NCBI GenBank assembly: GCA_022825945.1
Contig: JAJDVS010000103.1
Location: forward strand, 1-64,000
Direction: 5' to 3'
Length of the DNA: 64,000 bases
From: Pseudomonadales bacterium
Lineage (GTDB): Bacteria; Pseudomonadota; Gammaproteobacteria; Pseudomonadales; Pseudohongiellaceae
Shown here piece by piece: positions 32,681-43,256 of this stretch. Each line of letters begins with the position of its first letter. Within the stretch, counting starts at the first letter, position 1. Both the position numbers and the translations under genes were made by a program. The notes beneath the pieces are model-generated. The model did not search any database. It saw nothing but the letters and a program-made list of their open reading frames with translations, and was not told the DNA's origin.

Positions 32681-34224
32681 TGCCGGGAAATTTTCAGCTC
32701 CCTGCCCACTTCAATATGGTCGCCGACAAGCTGATTCAGTTCACGCAGCCGGGGCAGGCTCACCGAATAGCGCTCAGCGATGGCGGACAGTGTATCACCG
32801 CGCCTCACCGCATGGGTAATGAATCCCGACTCTTCGCCGCCCGGTTCAGTGCTTCCGCCCAGGGCATTGACCAGGGTGTCGGCCATGCGGCCCACTTCTC
32901 CCGGTATTGCGGTGGCGCTCAGGTCCGGATTGGCCTTGCGCCAGGCGACCAGGGTGCCTTCCGGGGCCCGTTCTTCAAAATAGCTCATCACGCCCCGGGC
33001 CATGGCGTCTGCCAGCCGCCGCTGGAATCCGGGCGATGTGAGGCGGGAAAGCTCGGCGGGATTGGTCATGTAGCCGGTTTCGATGAGGATCGACGGAATA
33101 TCGGGAGAGATCAGCACCGCCAGCGACGCCTGCTGGACCCGGTCCTTGCGCAGCCGCGTCACCCCTCCCGCGGCCCGCAGGATATGCTCGCCGGCCAGCA
33201 GGCTCTGCTCCATGCTCCAGCCCATATGCATGGATACCAGGGCCAGGGCCACGTCGTCCTCGAATTCTCCGAGACGCAGGTCGCTTTCCACCCCGGCAAT
33301 CAGGTCCGCGGCGTTTTCCTTGCGGGCCACCCGGGCTGCGTTTTCCCGGTCGGCCCGGTCGCCCGACAGGGCGTAGATGGTCATGCCGCTGACGCTGCTT
33401 GCGCGATAGGCATCGGCGTGGATTGCGAGCAGCAGGTCCGCCCGGTGCTCCCGGGCCAGATCGGCCCGGCGCCGCAGGGCAACGGCGTAGTCGCCTTCCC
33501 GGATCATGACCGGGCGGTATCCGCTGGCGGCTGCAAGGCGTTCGTACAGATAACGCGAGACCGCCAGATTGATGTCTTTCTCGTAGTCCTTCCCCACGAC
33601 CGCGCCGGGGTCTTCGCCGCCGTGTCCGGCGGCGATCGCCACCACGATGTCGCGCATCGGGCCAAGGTCAGGCAGGGAGGGAACAGCCGGTGGCGGGGAA
33701 ACCATCGGCGGAACGACCGATGCTGGCGCGGTTGGGCTTTCCAGCGGCGATTGGCTGTCGATATCGTAGAGATCAATGACCAGCCGGTCGCCATACTGGG
33801 CAATCGGCGGCAGCACGAATCCCCGTGGCGTCACGCTCGCCGCCAGTTCAACCACAAAGCGCAGACTGTCCCCGGGCGCCTCCTCAAGTCCCAGGCCGAT
33901 GACCGGCCCTTCCGTCGGCGCCAGCCCGGCCAGGCCGGCAAGGGATTGGGCCAGGCCGGAGTCTTCCAGATCGATGAGCAACTGGCCGACTTCATCGAGC
34001 CTGATGAGGTGGTATTCCACGGCGCTGTCGAGATCGAACACGATCCGGGTGCGCTCCGGGGCGCGCCAGACGCGAACGCCCCGCACCTCGGCGGCGGCCG
34101 CTTCACGGGCTGGATACAGCAACAGCCCCAACAGCCAGGCTGCGGCGGCAATGCCGGCAATCAGGCAATTTCGCTCGGGCCGCATGGCAGGATTCCGCAA
34201 ATCATCTTCCCATGTCCTGAACAT
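32677..34224 (-). CDS. amiC: N-acetylmuramoyl-L-alanine amidase with AMIN and LysM domains
   Basis: Amidase_3: [28 protein letters not shown]-terminal LysM. Confidence 0.92.
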   Translation of the reverse strand: MFRTWEDDLRNPAMRPERNCLIAGIAAAAWLLGLLLYPAREAAAAEVRGVRVWRAPERTRIVFDLDSAVEYHLIRLDEVGQLLIDLEDSGLAQSLAGLAGLAPTEGPVIGLGLEEAPGDSLRFVVELAASVTPRGFVLPPIAQYGDRLVIDLYDIDSQSPLESPTAPASVVPPMVSPPPAVPSLPDLGPMRDIVVAIAAGHGGEDPGAVVGKDYEKDINLAVSRYLYERLAAASGYRPVMIREGDYAVALRRRADLAREHRADLLLAIHADAYRASSVSGMTIYALSGDRADRENAARVARKENAADLIAGVESDLRLGEFEDDVALALVSMHMGWSMEQSLLAGEHILRAAGGVTRLRKDRVQQASLAVLISPDIPSILIETGYMTNPAELSRLTSPGFQRRLADAMARGVMSYFEERAPEGTLVAWRKANPDLSATAIPGEVGRMADTLVNALGGSTEPGGEESGFITHAVRRGDTLSAIAERYSVSLPRLRELNQLVGDHIEVGRELKISRQ

Positions 34225-34714
34225 CGACGCCTTGCCGCATCTTCTTGACTATTGCGCGGCCTGCCGCCGTGCGCGCCAGGCACTCGAAATGCCGCCCGGC
34301 GCCGGCGCCGCGCAACTCGATGCTGAGGTCCGCCGCGGGAATCCGCCCGCCGCCACGCTCGGCCCATTCAAAAATACACAGGCTGCCACCGGCAAAATAG
34401 TCCTCCGCGCCCAGAAACTCCACCTCTCCCGGGTCCGCCAGCCGGTACAGGTCAAAATGACAGATCGACTGTTGCGCAAGTTCGTAGGGTTCCACCAGGG
34501 TGTAGGTGGGGCTTTTCACCGGACCTTCGAAGCCGTAACCCCGCAGCAGGCCCCGGGTCAGCGTGGTCTTGCCGGCGCCGAGTTCGCCGTGCAGATGAAT
34601 GACCGTGGCCTCTCCGCTGCCGGCGCTTGCGCCCGCGAGAGTGGCCGCCGCCAGCCGCCGGCCGAAGTTCAGCGTTGCGGATTCGTTTTCCAGCCTACCT
34701 TCGATCCGGTTCAT
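34202..34714 (-). CDS. tsaE: tRNA threonylcarbamoyladenosine biosynthesis ATPase TsaE
   Basis: HLHGELGAGKTTLTRGLLRGYG, SPTYTLVEPY. Confidence 0.95.
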   Translation of the reverse strand: MNRIEGRLENESATLNFGRRLAAATLAGASAGSGEATVIHLHGELGAGKTTLTRGLLRGYGFEGPVKSPTYTLVEPYELAQQSICHFDLYRLADPGEVEFLGAEDYFAGGSLCIFEWAERGGGRIPAADLSIELRGAGAGRHFECLARTAAGRAIVKKMRQGVDVQDMGR

Positions 34715-36302
34715 GATTGCCTTTTGCCTGCCCGCCCTGATCAGGATTGACGAGGCGGCGAATGAACGGCAGCAGATCGGTGGCGATCAGGCCCCGCTCG
34801 CCGTCTTCCGCCGCCAGGTCCGCCGCTTCACCATGCACACAAACCGCGCAGCGCAGGCTCTCCCCAAGGGGCAATCCCTGGGCGTGAAGGCCGGCAATGA
34901 TACCGCTGAGCACATCTCCCATGCCCGCGCTGCCCATGCCCGGGTTGCCTTCGGAACAAAGCTGGAAGCGCAGAGGCCGCTCGGGGCCGCAAATCAGGCT
35001 GCCGGCACCCTTGAGCAGGCAGTGCCCGCCGAAGCGGCGCTGCAACCCGGCCACCGCTTCGAAGCGGTCGCCCTGGACTTCCGCCACGCTGCTGCCGAGC
35101 AGGGCGGCGGCTTCGCCGGGATGCGGCGTCAATACCTGATCGTCCCGGGGTTCCCAGGCACCCTCGCCGGCTTCGCTGGCAAGCAGGCCGAGGGCGTCTG
35201 CGTCCAGCACCAGGGGAATGTCACGGCTCGACCGGGCCGTCAGCGCCGCCCGCAGCAGATTGCGCGACCAATCGCCGCGACCGAGGCCGGGGCCGATGAC
35301 GATATTACTGGCCCGGTCAAGCAGCGCGGGCAAATCCACCTGATCGTCCTCGGTGCCGGTAACCATGATTTCAGGCCGCCGGGCCAGCGCAGCGGGCCGA
35401 TGGCAGGACCGTGTCACCATGCTCACAAGGCCCGCGCCGCTGCGCAGGGCGGCCTCGGCGGCGAGCAGGATGGCACCGCCCATATCCCGGTCGCCGCCAA
35501 GCAGCAGCACATGGCCATTACTGCCCTTGTGGCTTGCGCGGTTGCGCCGGGGCAGGAATCCGGCTGTGGAATGAACATCGATGCGTTCGACTTCTGCCCG
35601 GGGCGAATCGCTGTGCCGGAAAATCTCCTTCGGCGCGTCGAGATCGGCGAATACGAGTTCGCCGGCGTACTCGGGACCCTGCTGCGTCAGCAGGCCGCGC
35701 TTCATGCCGATGAAGGTGATGGTCAGATCGGCCCGCACCACTGCGCCTAGAGGGGCGCCGGTGTCGGCCGCAAGTCCGCTTGGCAGGTCTATTGCGAATA
35801 CCGGCAGGCCGCTGGCATTGATCCACTCGATGGCAGCCCGCTGTTCGCCTTCGGCTGCGCGGTGCAGGCCAATGCCGAAAATGGCGTCCACAATGAGGTC
35901 GCAGTCCGGCTCGGGACCGTCCCTGAATTCGCGGAAGGATTCCATGGCAAGCTGCTGCTCGCCAGCCATCTCCCTGGCCCTGGCGGCCGCGCCGCTGAGT
36001 TTGTCGGGCGATGCCAGACCGACGATTCTTGTCTTGAGGCCGAGCTTTGCCGCCAGCGCGGCGATCACCAGACCATCGCCCCCGTTATTGCCCGATCCGG
36101 TGAGAATCAGTAATCGACGCGCCCGGGGCCAGCGCTCCCGCAAACAGGCAAATGCCGCCGCGCCGGCCCTTTGCATGAGCGCAAACTCGCTGACGCCAGG
36201 TTGCCGCTGCACTAGCCGGTCAAGTGCGCGTACCTGCTCCGCCCGATAGAGGGCGCGAGGAATATTCTTGTTCAACTGGGCTCCAGATGGTCCCGCTGTC
36301 AC
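34695..36302 (-). CDS. nnr: Bifunctional NAD(P)H-hydrate repair enzyme
   Basis: YjeF N-domain SGNNGGDGLVIA plus C-terminal kinase-like GNPGMGSAGMGDVLSGIIAGL. Confidence 0.95.
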   Translation of the reverse strand: MTAGPSGAQLNKNIPRALYRAEQVRALDRLVQRQPGVSEFALMQRAGAAAFACLRERWPRARRLLILTGSGNNGGDGLVIAALAAKLGLKTRIVGLASPDKLSGAAARAREMAGEQQLAMESFREFRDGPEPDCDLIVDAIFGIGLHRAAEGEQRAAIEWINASGLPVFAIDLPSGLAADTGAPLGAVVRADLTITFIGMKRGLLTQQGPEYAGELVFADLDAPKEIFRHSDSPRAEVERIDVHSTAGFLPRRNRASHKGSNGHVLLLGGDRDMGGAILLAAEAALRSGAGLVSMVTRSCHRPAALARRPEIMVTGTEDDQVDLPALLDRASNIVIGPGLGRGDWSRNLLRAALTARSSRDIPLVLDADALGLLASEAGEGAWEPRDDQVLTPHPGEAAALLGSSVAEVQGDRFEAVAGLQRRFGGHCLLKGAGSLICGPERPLRFQLCSEGNPGMGSAGMGDVLSGIIAGLHAQGLPLGESLRCAVCVHGEAADLAAEDGERGLIATDLLPFIRRLVNPDQGGQAKGNHEPDRR

Positions 36303-36568
36303 GGCAGCCGGTCGGGCCAGCGCCGTCAGGGGTTCGATTTTACTGTATACCGCAGCCTGCGGCGCAGTCTCCCGGGAGCCCGTGGCGGAAGCTCCTGAAA
36401 AGACGGTCTGCCCATATTGACCTTATGTTTACCGAATTTCAATTTTATTGAATATTTTTTCTTTTTGTCCCGTTTTTTGCGCAGAGCCTCCATTCATGAA
36501 ACTATGCAAATCCCAGACGCTGGGCCTATAATTCCGGGGCGCGCAAGCTCGTTGCCCGACATTGAATG

Positions 36569-36645
36569 CGGAGTGTAGCTCAGCCTGGTAGAGCACTGCC
36601 TTCGGGAGGCAGGGGTCGCAGGTTCAAATCCTGCCATTCCGACCA
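36569..36645 (+). tRNA. tRNA-Pro (anticodon CGG)
   Basis: CGGAGTGTAGCTCAGCCTGGTAGAGCACTGCCTTCGGGAGGCAGGGGTCGCAGGTTCAAATCCTGCCATTCCGACCA; cloverleaf, encoded CCA. Confidence 0.95.
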
Positions 36646-36687
36646 CTTGCAGACGGACTGGAGCCTGGAGCTCCCTGGAAACCCATC

Positions 36688-37221
36688 ATGCCGCGATTGT
36701 CCCGGGGTTCGGCGGTCTTGTCTCTCTGGGGCTTGCTGGCCTGGCTACCCGCCGATGCCGCCAATGAGAATTACGGGTCCATCGAGGAGGCGAGCCGCCT
36801 GCTGCGGGTGACGAGCACCGGCGCCATGTTCGAATCCGCCACCCGGGAACAGGCCCGGGAGATCATCCGCACCTATTCACTGATTGTTGCGAGTTCCGCG
36901 GACCGTTCCCTGCCCCGGGGCGTGCGGGATGCCATCGCCGAATGTTATCGTCGCAATTACGCTTGGGAGAATTTTGCCGAAGGCATCGCCCGCATTCTCA
37001 GCGAACACCTCAGCGACAGGGAAATCCGCCTGCTGATCGGCATCTACCAGAACGACGGGCTGCCGCCCATGGAAATCGACACCTTTCGCCAGACCGTGCG
37101 CAAGGGCGACGCCATCGCCGCCGCGAGCGCCGAGTACATCTACCACAACAGCACCGGCTGTGTGGACAGCGACGCCCGTCTGATCAAACGCTTCCTCAAC
37201 GGCGCATCCCGTGAATCCTGA
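36688..37221 (+). CDS. Secreted protein of unknown function (DUF2059-like)
   Basis: Signal peptide, helical, LSDREIRLLIGIYQ. Confidence 0.5.
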   Translation: MPRLSRGSAVLSLWGLLAWLPADAANENYGSIEEASRLLRVTSTGAMFESATREQAREIIRTYSLIVASSADRSLPRGVRDAIAECYRRNYAWENFAEGIARILSEHLSDREIRLLIGIYQNDGLPPMEIDTFRQTVRKGDAIAAASAEYIYHNSTGCVDSDARLIKRFLNGASRES

Positions 37222-37233
37222 TTCGGGACGCAT

Positions 37234-37388
37234 CAGCTATTCTCATTTTGGCGCTCCAACCTTCATGTCATTCCGCGCGAAGCGAAGCGCAGTCGCGGAA
37301 TCTCTTGCAGCGGCCACGCAATGAGATTCTGCGACTGCGCGCAGAATGACTGATGTGAGCGCGGCCATTGCCATAATGAGAATTGCTG
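37234..37388 (-). mobile_element. MITE-like 155-bp element, copy 3
   Basis: Inverted relative to copies 1 and 2; flanked by perfect 9-bp direct repeat GGGACGCAT (37225-37233 and 37389-37397). Confidence 0.85.
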
Positions 37389-37470
37389 GGGACGCATTGA
37401 GTTGGTCGCGGGATTACCGCACAATAGACTTCCATTCGATAAAGAAAATTATGAGCCGGAGGATTCCATC

Positions 37471-37995
37471 ATGAATGTTCGCACGCCGGTATTTGCTGTA
37501 CTGATTTCGGTTTTCGCGCTGGCGCTGGCCGCTTGCGGACCGCAGTACCAGGTGGACAGGGATGCGCTCGAAGCTGCGGGGCTCGCCAATTTCAATGCCC
37601 CGGAAGAAATGGTTTTCGCCTCGGGCCAACCCACCCCGGAGCAGATTGCAACCTTGTCCGAGGCGGGCATCCGTCATGTCATCAGCCTGCGCACCGACGG
37701 TGAAATCGACTGGGATGAATCAAGCCTCGTCAATTCCGCCGGCATGGAGTTTCACTCCATCCCAGTCGCCGTCGCCGGCGGGGTGACCAGCGAAAACGCC
37801 CGGAGTCTGGATCAACTGCTCGCCCAGCTCGACGGGCAGCCCGTGCTGTTGCATTGCGGCAGCAGCAACCGGGTCGGCGCCCTGCGCGCCTTCAGCGCCC
37901 GGGAAGACGGCGCCAGCCTTGAGGACGCGCTCGCCGAAGGTCGCCGCTGGGGCATGACGCGCATGGAAGAGGCCGTCCGGGAAATCCTGCAATAG
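37471..37995 (+). CDS. DSP-PTPase / beta-lactamase-hydrolase-like (DUF442) lipoprotein
   Basis: Lipobox ALAACG; FASGQPTPEQIATLSEAGIRHVISLR; catalytic HCGSSNRVGA. Confidence 0.8.
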   Translation: MNVRTPVFAVLISVFALALAACGPQYQVDRDALEAAGLANFNAPEEMVFASGQPTPEQIATLSEAGIRHVISLRTDGEIDWDESSLVNSAGMEFHSIPVAVAGGVTSENARSLDQLLAQLDGQPVLLHCGSSNRVGALRAFSAREDGASLEDALAEGRRWGMTRMEEAVREILQ

Positions 37996-38022
37996 GCGAT
38001 TTCCCGAACCGAGCCGCCTGTC

Positions 38023-39207
38023 ATGAGTCAGTCCGAAGTCGCCAGCGGTCGGCCGGGAGATTTCAACCGGCCCGCCCTGCTCGCCGCCGCAGCCGGCGCC
38101 GCGGGTATCTGTCTGTATCTGCTCGCCTTCCACGGCTGGCGCCAGACGGCCTTGTTCGGCGTTGGCGTCGTCGCCGGCGTCGCCCTGTATCACGCCGCCT
38201 TCGGCTTCACCGCGGCCTGGCGCGAAGTCGCCGGCAGCGGCCGCAGCGCCGGCCTGCGGGCGCAAATGATCATGCTGGCGCTGACGGTGCTGATTTTCAC
38301 GCCCTTGATCGCCCAGGGAGAGATCGGCGGCACGGCCCTGCGCGGCAATGTCTCGCCGCTTAATCTCGCAGTCGTCTGCGGTGCTTTCCTTTTCGGCCTC
38401 GGCATGCAACTTGGCGGCGGCTGCGCGTCGGGCACCCTGTTCACCGCTGGCGGCGGCAATGCGCGCATGCTGATAACCCTGGCGTTTTTCGTGGTGGGCT
38501 CGGTAATCGGCACCTGGCACTGGTCGGTCTGGCAGGATGCGCCAGGATTCGCCCCGGTGGCGCTGTCGGCGAATTTCGGCGTTGTTGGCGGCATTGTGCT
38601 CAGCCTGCTGCTGTTTGGCGCGGTTTGGCTGCTGGCGGCGCGCCATGAAAAGGCTCGTCACGGTTCCATCGAGCGCGAGTGGGGTCCGCTTTCTTCCCGC
38701 GCCTGGCTTACCGGACCCTGGCCGCTGCTGGCGGGCGCCCTGGCTCTGGCCCTGGTCAATATCGCCACCCTGCTGCTGGCGGGCCGCCCTTGGGGCGTTA
38801 CTTCCGCCTTCGCCCTGTGGGGAGCGAAGCTGGCGGCGCCATTGGGCATCGATGTCAGCCAGTGGGCCTATTGGCAGCGGCCCAATCTGCAAGCGGCTTT
38901 GGAGGCCAATGTATTCAACGACATTACCTCGGTGATGAATTTCGGCATCATGCTCGGAGCGCTGGCGGCGGCGGGCATGGCCCGCAAGTTCGCCCCGAAC
39001 TTCCGCATTCCCGCCCGCTCGGTGCTTGCCGCGGTCATTGGCGGATTGCTGCTCGGCTATGGCGCCCGGGTCGCTTTCGGCTGCAATATCGGCGCCTACT
39101 TCAGCGGCATCAGCTCCACCAGTCTCCATGGCTGGCTCTGGTTCGCCGCGGCCTTTGCCGGCAGCATCCTCGGCACCCGGCTACGGCCGGTTTTCGCACT
39201 GCGATAG
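38023..39207 (+). CDS. YeeE/YedE family (sulfur-compound) membrane transporter
   Basis: LGGGCASGTLFTAGGGN, RVAFGCNIGAYFSGI, about 10 TM segments. Confidence 0.9.
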   Translation: MSQSEVASGRPGDFNRPALLAAAAGAAGICLYLLAFHGWRQTALFGVGVVAGVALYHAAFGFTAAWREVAGSGRSAGLRAQMIMLALTVLIFTPLIAQGEIGGTALRGNVSPLNLAVVCGAFLFGLGMQLGGGCASGTLFTAGGGNARMLITLAFFVVGSVIGTWHWSVWQDAPGFAPVALSANFGVVGGIVLSLLLFGAVWLLAARHEKARHGSIEREWGPLSSRAWLTGPWPLLAGALALALVNIATLLLAGRPWGVTSAFALWGAKLAAPLGIDVSQWAYWQRPNLQAALEANVFNDITSVMNFGIMLGALAAAGMARKFAPNFRIPARSVLAAVIGGLLLGYGARVAFGCNIGAYFSGISSTSLHGWLWFAAAFAGSILGTRLRPVFALR

Positions 39208-39228
39208 GAAACGCCATCCGGAAGTGAA

Positions 39229-41901
39229 ATGAGCGCCAGGACACCCGCCGACCCAGCCATCGAACAGGACCGAAAGGAATGGTTGGAGGCGATCGAGAAC
39301 ATCCGCGAACAATTCGGCCCGGAAGGCGTTGCCAGCATTCTGGACAGCCTGCGGGACTGGCGCGCCCGGGAGATGCCGGCCGCTGCGAACCCGCCGGCAT
39401 TCAATACGCCCTATCTGAACACCATCCCGCTGCAGCAACAGCCAGCCTACCCCGGCGACCAGGAAATCGAAAAGCGACTGGAAAACATCCTGCGCTGGAA
39501 CGCCATGGCCATGGTGCTCCAGGGCGGCGACGCCGGGCTTGGACTCGGCGGCCATATCGCCACCTATGCCTCGGCCGCCACCCAGATGGAAGTGGGCTTC
39601 AACCATTTCTTCCGCCAGCGCGGCGAGGACTACGGCGGCGACCTGGTGATCCTGCAACCACACGCCGCCACCGGCGTATACGTCCGCTCCTGGCTCGAAG
39701 GCGTGCTCAGCGATGAACAGATGCGCGGCTATCGCCGGGAACTGCATCCCGGCGGCGGGCTCAGCTCCTACCCGCATCCGCGCTCCATGCCGGATTACTG
39801 GCAAGTGGCCAACGCCTCCATGGGGCTGTCGACTCCCATGGCGATCTACCAGGCGCGCTTTGCGAGGTATCTGGAGAACCGCGGACTCAAGCCGCGCCAG
39901 GGCGGCAAGGTCTGGTGTTTTATCGGCGACGGTGAAACCGATGAACCGGAAGTGCTGGGCACAATCAATATCGCCGCCCGGGAAGGTCTCGACAATCTGA
40001 TCCTGGTGGTCAACTGCAATCTGCAAAGGCTCGACGGCCCGGTTCGCGGCAATGGCAAGATCATCCAGGAGTTGGAGGCCTCCTTTCTCGGTTCGGGCTG
40101 GGAAGTGATCAAGGTCATCTGGGGCGGAGGCTGGGACCAGTTGCTGGCCCGGGACGTCAACGGCGCCCTGCGGCGGCGCATGGAGGAATGTCTCGACGGC
40201 GATTACCAGCGCTATTCGGTATTGTCCGGCGATCGCCAGCGCGAACACTGGGTCGCCGGTAATCCTGAACTCGAGGCGATGATGGACTCCCTGAGCGACG
40301 AGCAGGTGCGCGAAATCAAGCGCGGCGGCCAGGACGTGGTCAAACTGTATGCCGCCTACCGCCGGGCGGTTGGCGCGGGCAAACCCGTTGTGGTGCTCGT
40401 CAAGACCGTCAAGGGCGAAGGCGTCGCCGGGGCCGCGGGCAGCAATGCCGCCCACCAGAAAAAGAACATCAGCGCGGAGCAGCGGGTGGAGGTCGCCCGC
40501 TCGCTGGGCATTCCACTCAGCGAAGAAGATGCGCGGCGGGCGGCTTACTACAAACCGCCCGAGGCATGCCCGGAGCTGCGCTATCTCAAGTCCCGGCGGC
40601 AGGCTCTCGGCGGCGTGCTGCCGACGCGCAACAGCACTTGCCCGCCTCTTCCCGCGCCTGACCTGGAAATTTTCAAGGCCCTGCTGGAAAAGCACGACCG
40701 ACCGCAATCCACCACCATGTGCCTGGTGCGGATTCTGTCGATCCTGCTGCGGGAGCCCGCCCTCAAGCAGTACATCGTTCCCATTATTCCCGACGAGGCG
40801 CGCACTTTCGGCCTTGAGGGGCTGTTCCGCATCGCTGGCATTTTCTCCTTGCAGGGGCAGCGCTACACGCCGGTGGACGCCGGCAGCGCCATTGCCTACC
40901 GCGAGGCCGAGGACGGCCAGATCCTGCAGGAAGGCATCTGTGAAACCGGCGCCATGGCTTCTTTTCTCGCCGCGGGAACCGCCTGGTCAATCCATGGCCT
41001 GCCGATGATTCCATTCTATTTTTTCTATTCGATCTTCGGCTTCCAGCGTGTGGGCGACATGATCTGGGCCTGTGGCGACATGCTCTGCCGGGGCTTTCTC
41101 ATCGGCGGAACCGCCGGACGCACCACCCTCAACGGTGAGGGTCTGCAACACCAGGACGGCCACTCCCATATCCTCGCCAGCACTTTCCCCAACCTGAAGA
41201 GCTATGACCCGGCCTTCGCCTTCGAAATGGCGGTCATCGTGCGGGAAGGCATTCGCCGCATGTATGAAGAGCAGGAGAATATCTTCTACTACCTCACCGC
41301 CTACAATGAAAACTATTCCATGCCGGCCCCGCCCGAGGACGATGCCCTGCAGCAGTCGATCCTGGCCGGCGCCTATCTGTTCCAGAGCGATGCCGACACC
41401 GCCCGCTGCGACATCCACCTGCTTGGTTCAGGCGCAATCATGCAGCAGGTGCTTGCGGCCAGGGAACGGCTGCGGGAATGGGGCCATGCCTGCGCGGTAT
41501 GGAGCGTGACCAGCTATAACGAGCTCTATCGCGAGGCGGAATCCTGCGAGCGCTTCAATCGCCTGCACCCCACCGCCGAATGGCGAATGCCTTACCTGCG
41601 GCGGCTGTTCGCCGATTGCGAAGACGGTGTGGTCGTCGCCGCCAGTGATTACATGAAATCACTACCGAACTCCATCGCCCGCTGGATGCCGAAAAACTAT
41701 CTCGTACTGGGCACCGACGGCTATGGCCTGTGCGAAACCCGGGCGGACCTGCGCGACTGGTTCGAGGTCAGCGCCAAACACATCTGCCACACCGCCCTCG
41801 TCGGACTGTTCCGGGCCGGCAAAATCGACGCCGCCGAACTTGCCGAAAAATCCGCCGCCCTGGACATAGACCCGGAGAAAACCGACCCGGCTTCTCGCTG
41901 A
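39229..41901 (+). CDS. aceE: Pyruvate dehydrogenase E1 component (homodimeric)
   Basis: NTIPLQQQPAYPGDQEIE, GDGETDEPE, YFFYSIFGFQRVGD, DGYGLCETR. Confidence 0.97.
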   Translation: MSARTPADPAIEQDRKEWLEAIENIREQFGPEGVASILDSLRDWRAREMPAAANPPAFNTPYLNTIPLQQQPAYPGDQEIEKRLENILRWNAMAMVLQGGDAGLGLGGHIATYASAATQMEVGFNHFFRQRGEDYGGDLVILQPHAATGVYVRSWLEGVLSDEQMRGYRRELHPGGGLSSYPHPRSMPDYWQVANASMGLSTPMAIYQARFARYLENRGLKPRQGGKVWCFIGDGETDEPEVLGTINIAAREGLDNLILVVNCNLQRLDGPVRGNGKIIQELEASFLGSGWEVIKVIWGGGWDQLLARDVNGALRRRMEECLDGDYQRYSVLSGDRQREHWVAGNPELEAMMDSLSDEQVREIKRGGQDVVKLYAAYRRAVGAGKPVVVLVKTVKGEGVAGAAGSNAAHQKKNISAEQRVEVARSLGIPLSEEDARRAAYYKPPEACPELRYLKSRRQALGGVLPTRNSTCPPLPAPDLEIFKALLEKHDRPQSTTMCLVRILSILLREPALKQYIVPIIPDEARTFGLEGLFRIAGIFSLQGQRYTPVDAGSAIAYREAEDGQILQEGICETGAMASFLAAGTAWSIHGLPMIPFYFFYSIFGFQRVGDMIWACGDMLCRGFLIGGTAGRTTLNGEGLQHQDGHSHILASTFPNLKSYDPAFAFEMAVIVREGIRRMYEEQENIFYYLTAYNENYSMPAPPEDDALQQSILAGAYLFQSDADTARCDIHLLGSGAIMQQVLAARERLREWGHACAVWSVTSYNELYREAESCERFNRLHPTAEWRMPYLRRLFADCEDGVVVAASDYMKSLPNSIARWMPKNYLVLGTDGYGLCETRADLRDWFEVSAKHICHTALVGLFRAGKIDAAELAEKSAALDIDPEKTDPASR

Positions 41902-42005
41902 ACACGTGCTTTACGGGAGCCTGGTTCGTCTAGCACCGCGCTGAAGATGAGCGGCGACAGCGCTGCGGCACATGGGAGTGCCGCCGAATTCGATGGCGCA
42001 AGCTC

Positions 42006-43256
42006 CTAGTGCGGCGCCTTGCTGGCGAGGAGTTGCACGGCGCTGATGCGGCGCTCGCGGAAGCCGCCCTCGCAGAAGGCGAAGTAATAGTCCCACAGCC
42101 GCAGGAATTCCGCCGGGTGGCCGCCTTGGCGCAGGTCTTCGAGATTGGCGAGGAAGGCCTCGCGCCAGCAGGCCAGGGTTTCCGCGTAGTCAAGGCCGAT
42201 GTCGAACAGGTCGCGCATGACCAGGTCGGTCTTGCGCGCCATCAGGTTGGAAATCACCCCCAGGGAAGGCAGGAATCCACCCGGAAAGACATGCTTGCGG
42301 ATAAAGTCCTCGCTGCGGCGGTACTCGCCATAGCGCTGGTCGGCAATGGTGATCGCCTGCAGTAGCAGACGCCCGCCGGGCCGTAGCAACTGATTGAGCC
42401 TGGCGAAGTAAGCGCTCAGATAATGCCGCCCCACGGCCTCGATCATCTCCACGGAAACCAGCTTGTCGTAGCTGCCGTCGAGCTGCCGATAATCGCAATG
42501 GACGAGTTCGATACGTTCGGCAAGGCCTTCCCGGGCGATGCGCTCCCGGGCGAATTCGTACTGGCCCCGGGAGTTGGTCACCGCAGTGACCCGGCAGCCG
42601 CTTTGCTGCGCAGCGTGGATGGCGAGCCCGCCCCAGCCGCAGCCGACTTCGAGCAGATGGTCCTCGGGGCCGAGTTCGAGCAATTCGCAGATGCGGTTCA
42701 TCTTGTGCAACTGCGCCTCCGTCAGGCTGCCGCCGGGGCGGGGGAAAATCGCGCTGGAGTATTGCAGCCGCCGGTCGAGGAAGCTGCCGTAGAAGTCCGG
42801 GTTCAAGTCGTAATGACGGCTGATATTGCGTCGGGCCTGTCTGCGGCTGTTGCGGCGGGCTTGCAGCCGCAGCAGTCGCGCCGGCAGGAACAACCAGCCG
42901 AAGTAGCGCCCGAGCCCGTCGGTCATGTCCAGATTGCGGGCGAAGAAGCGAGTTACCGCGGTCAGTTCGGGGCTCCTCCACCAGCCATCCATATAGGCTT
43001 CCGCCGCCGCCACATCGCCCCCGAGCAGCACCCTGGCGTAGAGCCTGGCGTCCAGCACATCCACTTCCGCCGCCGGTTCTTCGTCTGGTTCTCCGATGCG
43101 GGCAACGACCAGGCCATGCTCACGCAGGATCAATTGGCCTTCTTTCGCCCGGCCCAGCATGCGCAGCAGCAAACGCAAGGGCCAGCGCTGGCGGCGGGTT
43201 TCTCCCGAAACCGCCGCGCCGCCCCCGATAATGGGCATACCCGGTTCCCGGCTCAT
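42006..43256 (-). CDS. Cyclopropane-fatty-acyl-phospholipid synthase family SAM methyltransferase
   Basis: HYDLNPDFYGSFLDRRLQYSSAIF, LEVGCGWGGLAIHAA. Confidence 0.92.
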   Translation of the reverse strand: MSREPGMPIIGGGAAVSGETRRQRWPLRLLLRMLGRAKEGQLILREHGLVVARIGEPDEEPAAEVDVLDARLYARVLLGGDVAAAEAYMDGWWRSPELTAVTRFFARNLDMTDGLGRYFGWLFLPARLLRLQARRNSRRQARRNISRHYDLNPDFYGSFLDRRLQYSSAIFPRPGGSLTEAQLHKMNRICELLELGPEDHLLEVGCGWGGLAIHAAQQSGCRVTAVTNSRGQYEFARERIAREGLAERIELVHCDYRQLDGSYDKLVSVEMIEAVGRHYLSAYFARLNQLLRPGGRLLLQAITIADQRYGEYRRSEDFIRKHVFPGGFLPSLGVISNLMARKTDLVMRDLFDIGLDYAETLACWREAFLANLEDLRQGGHPAEFLRLWDYYFAFCEGGFRERRISAVQLLASKAPH

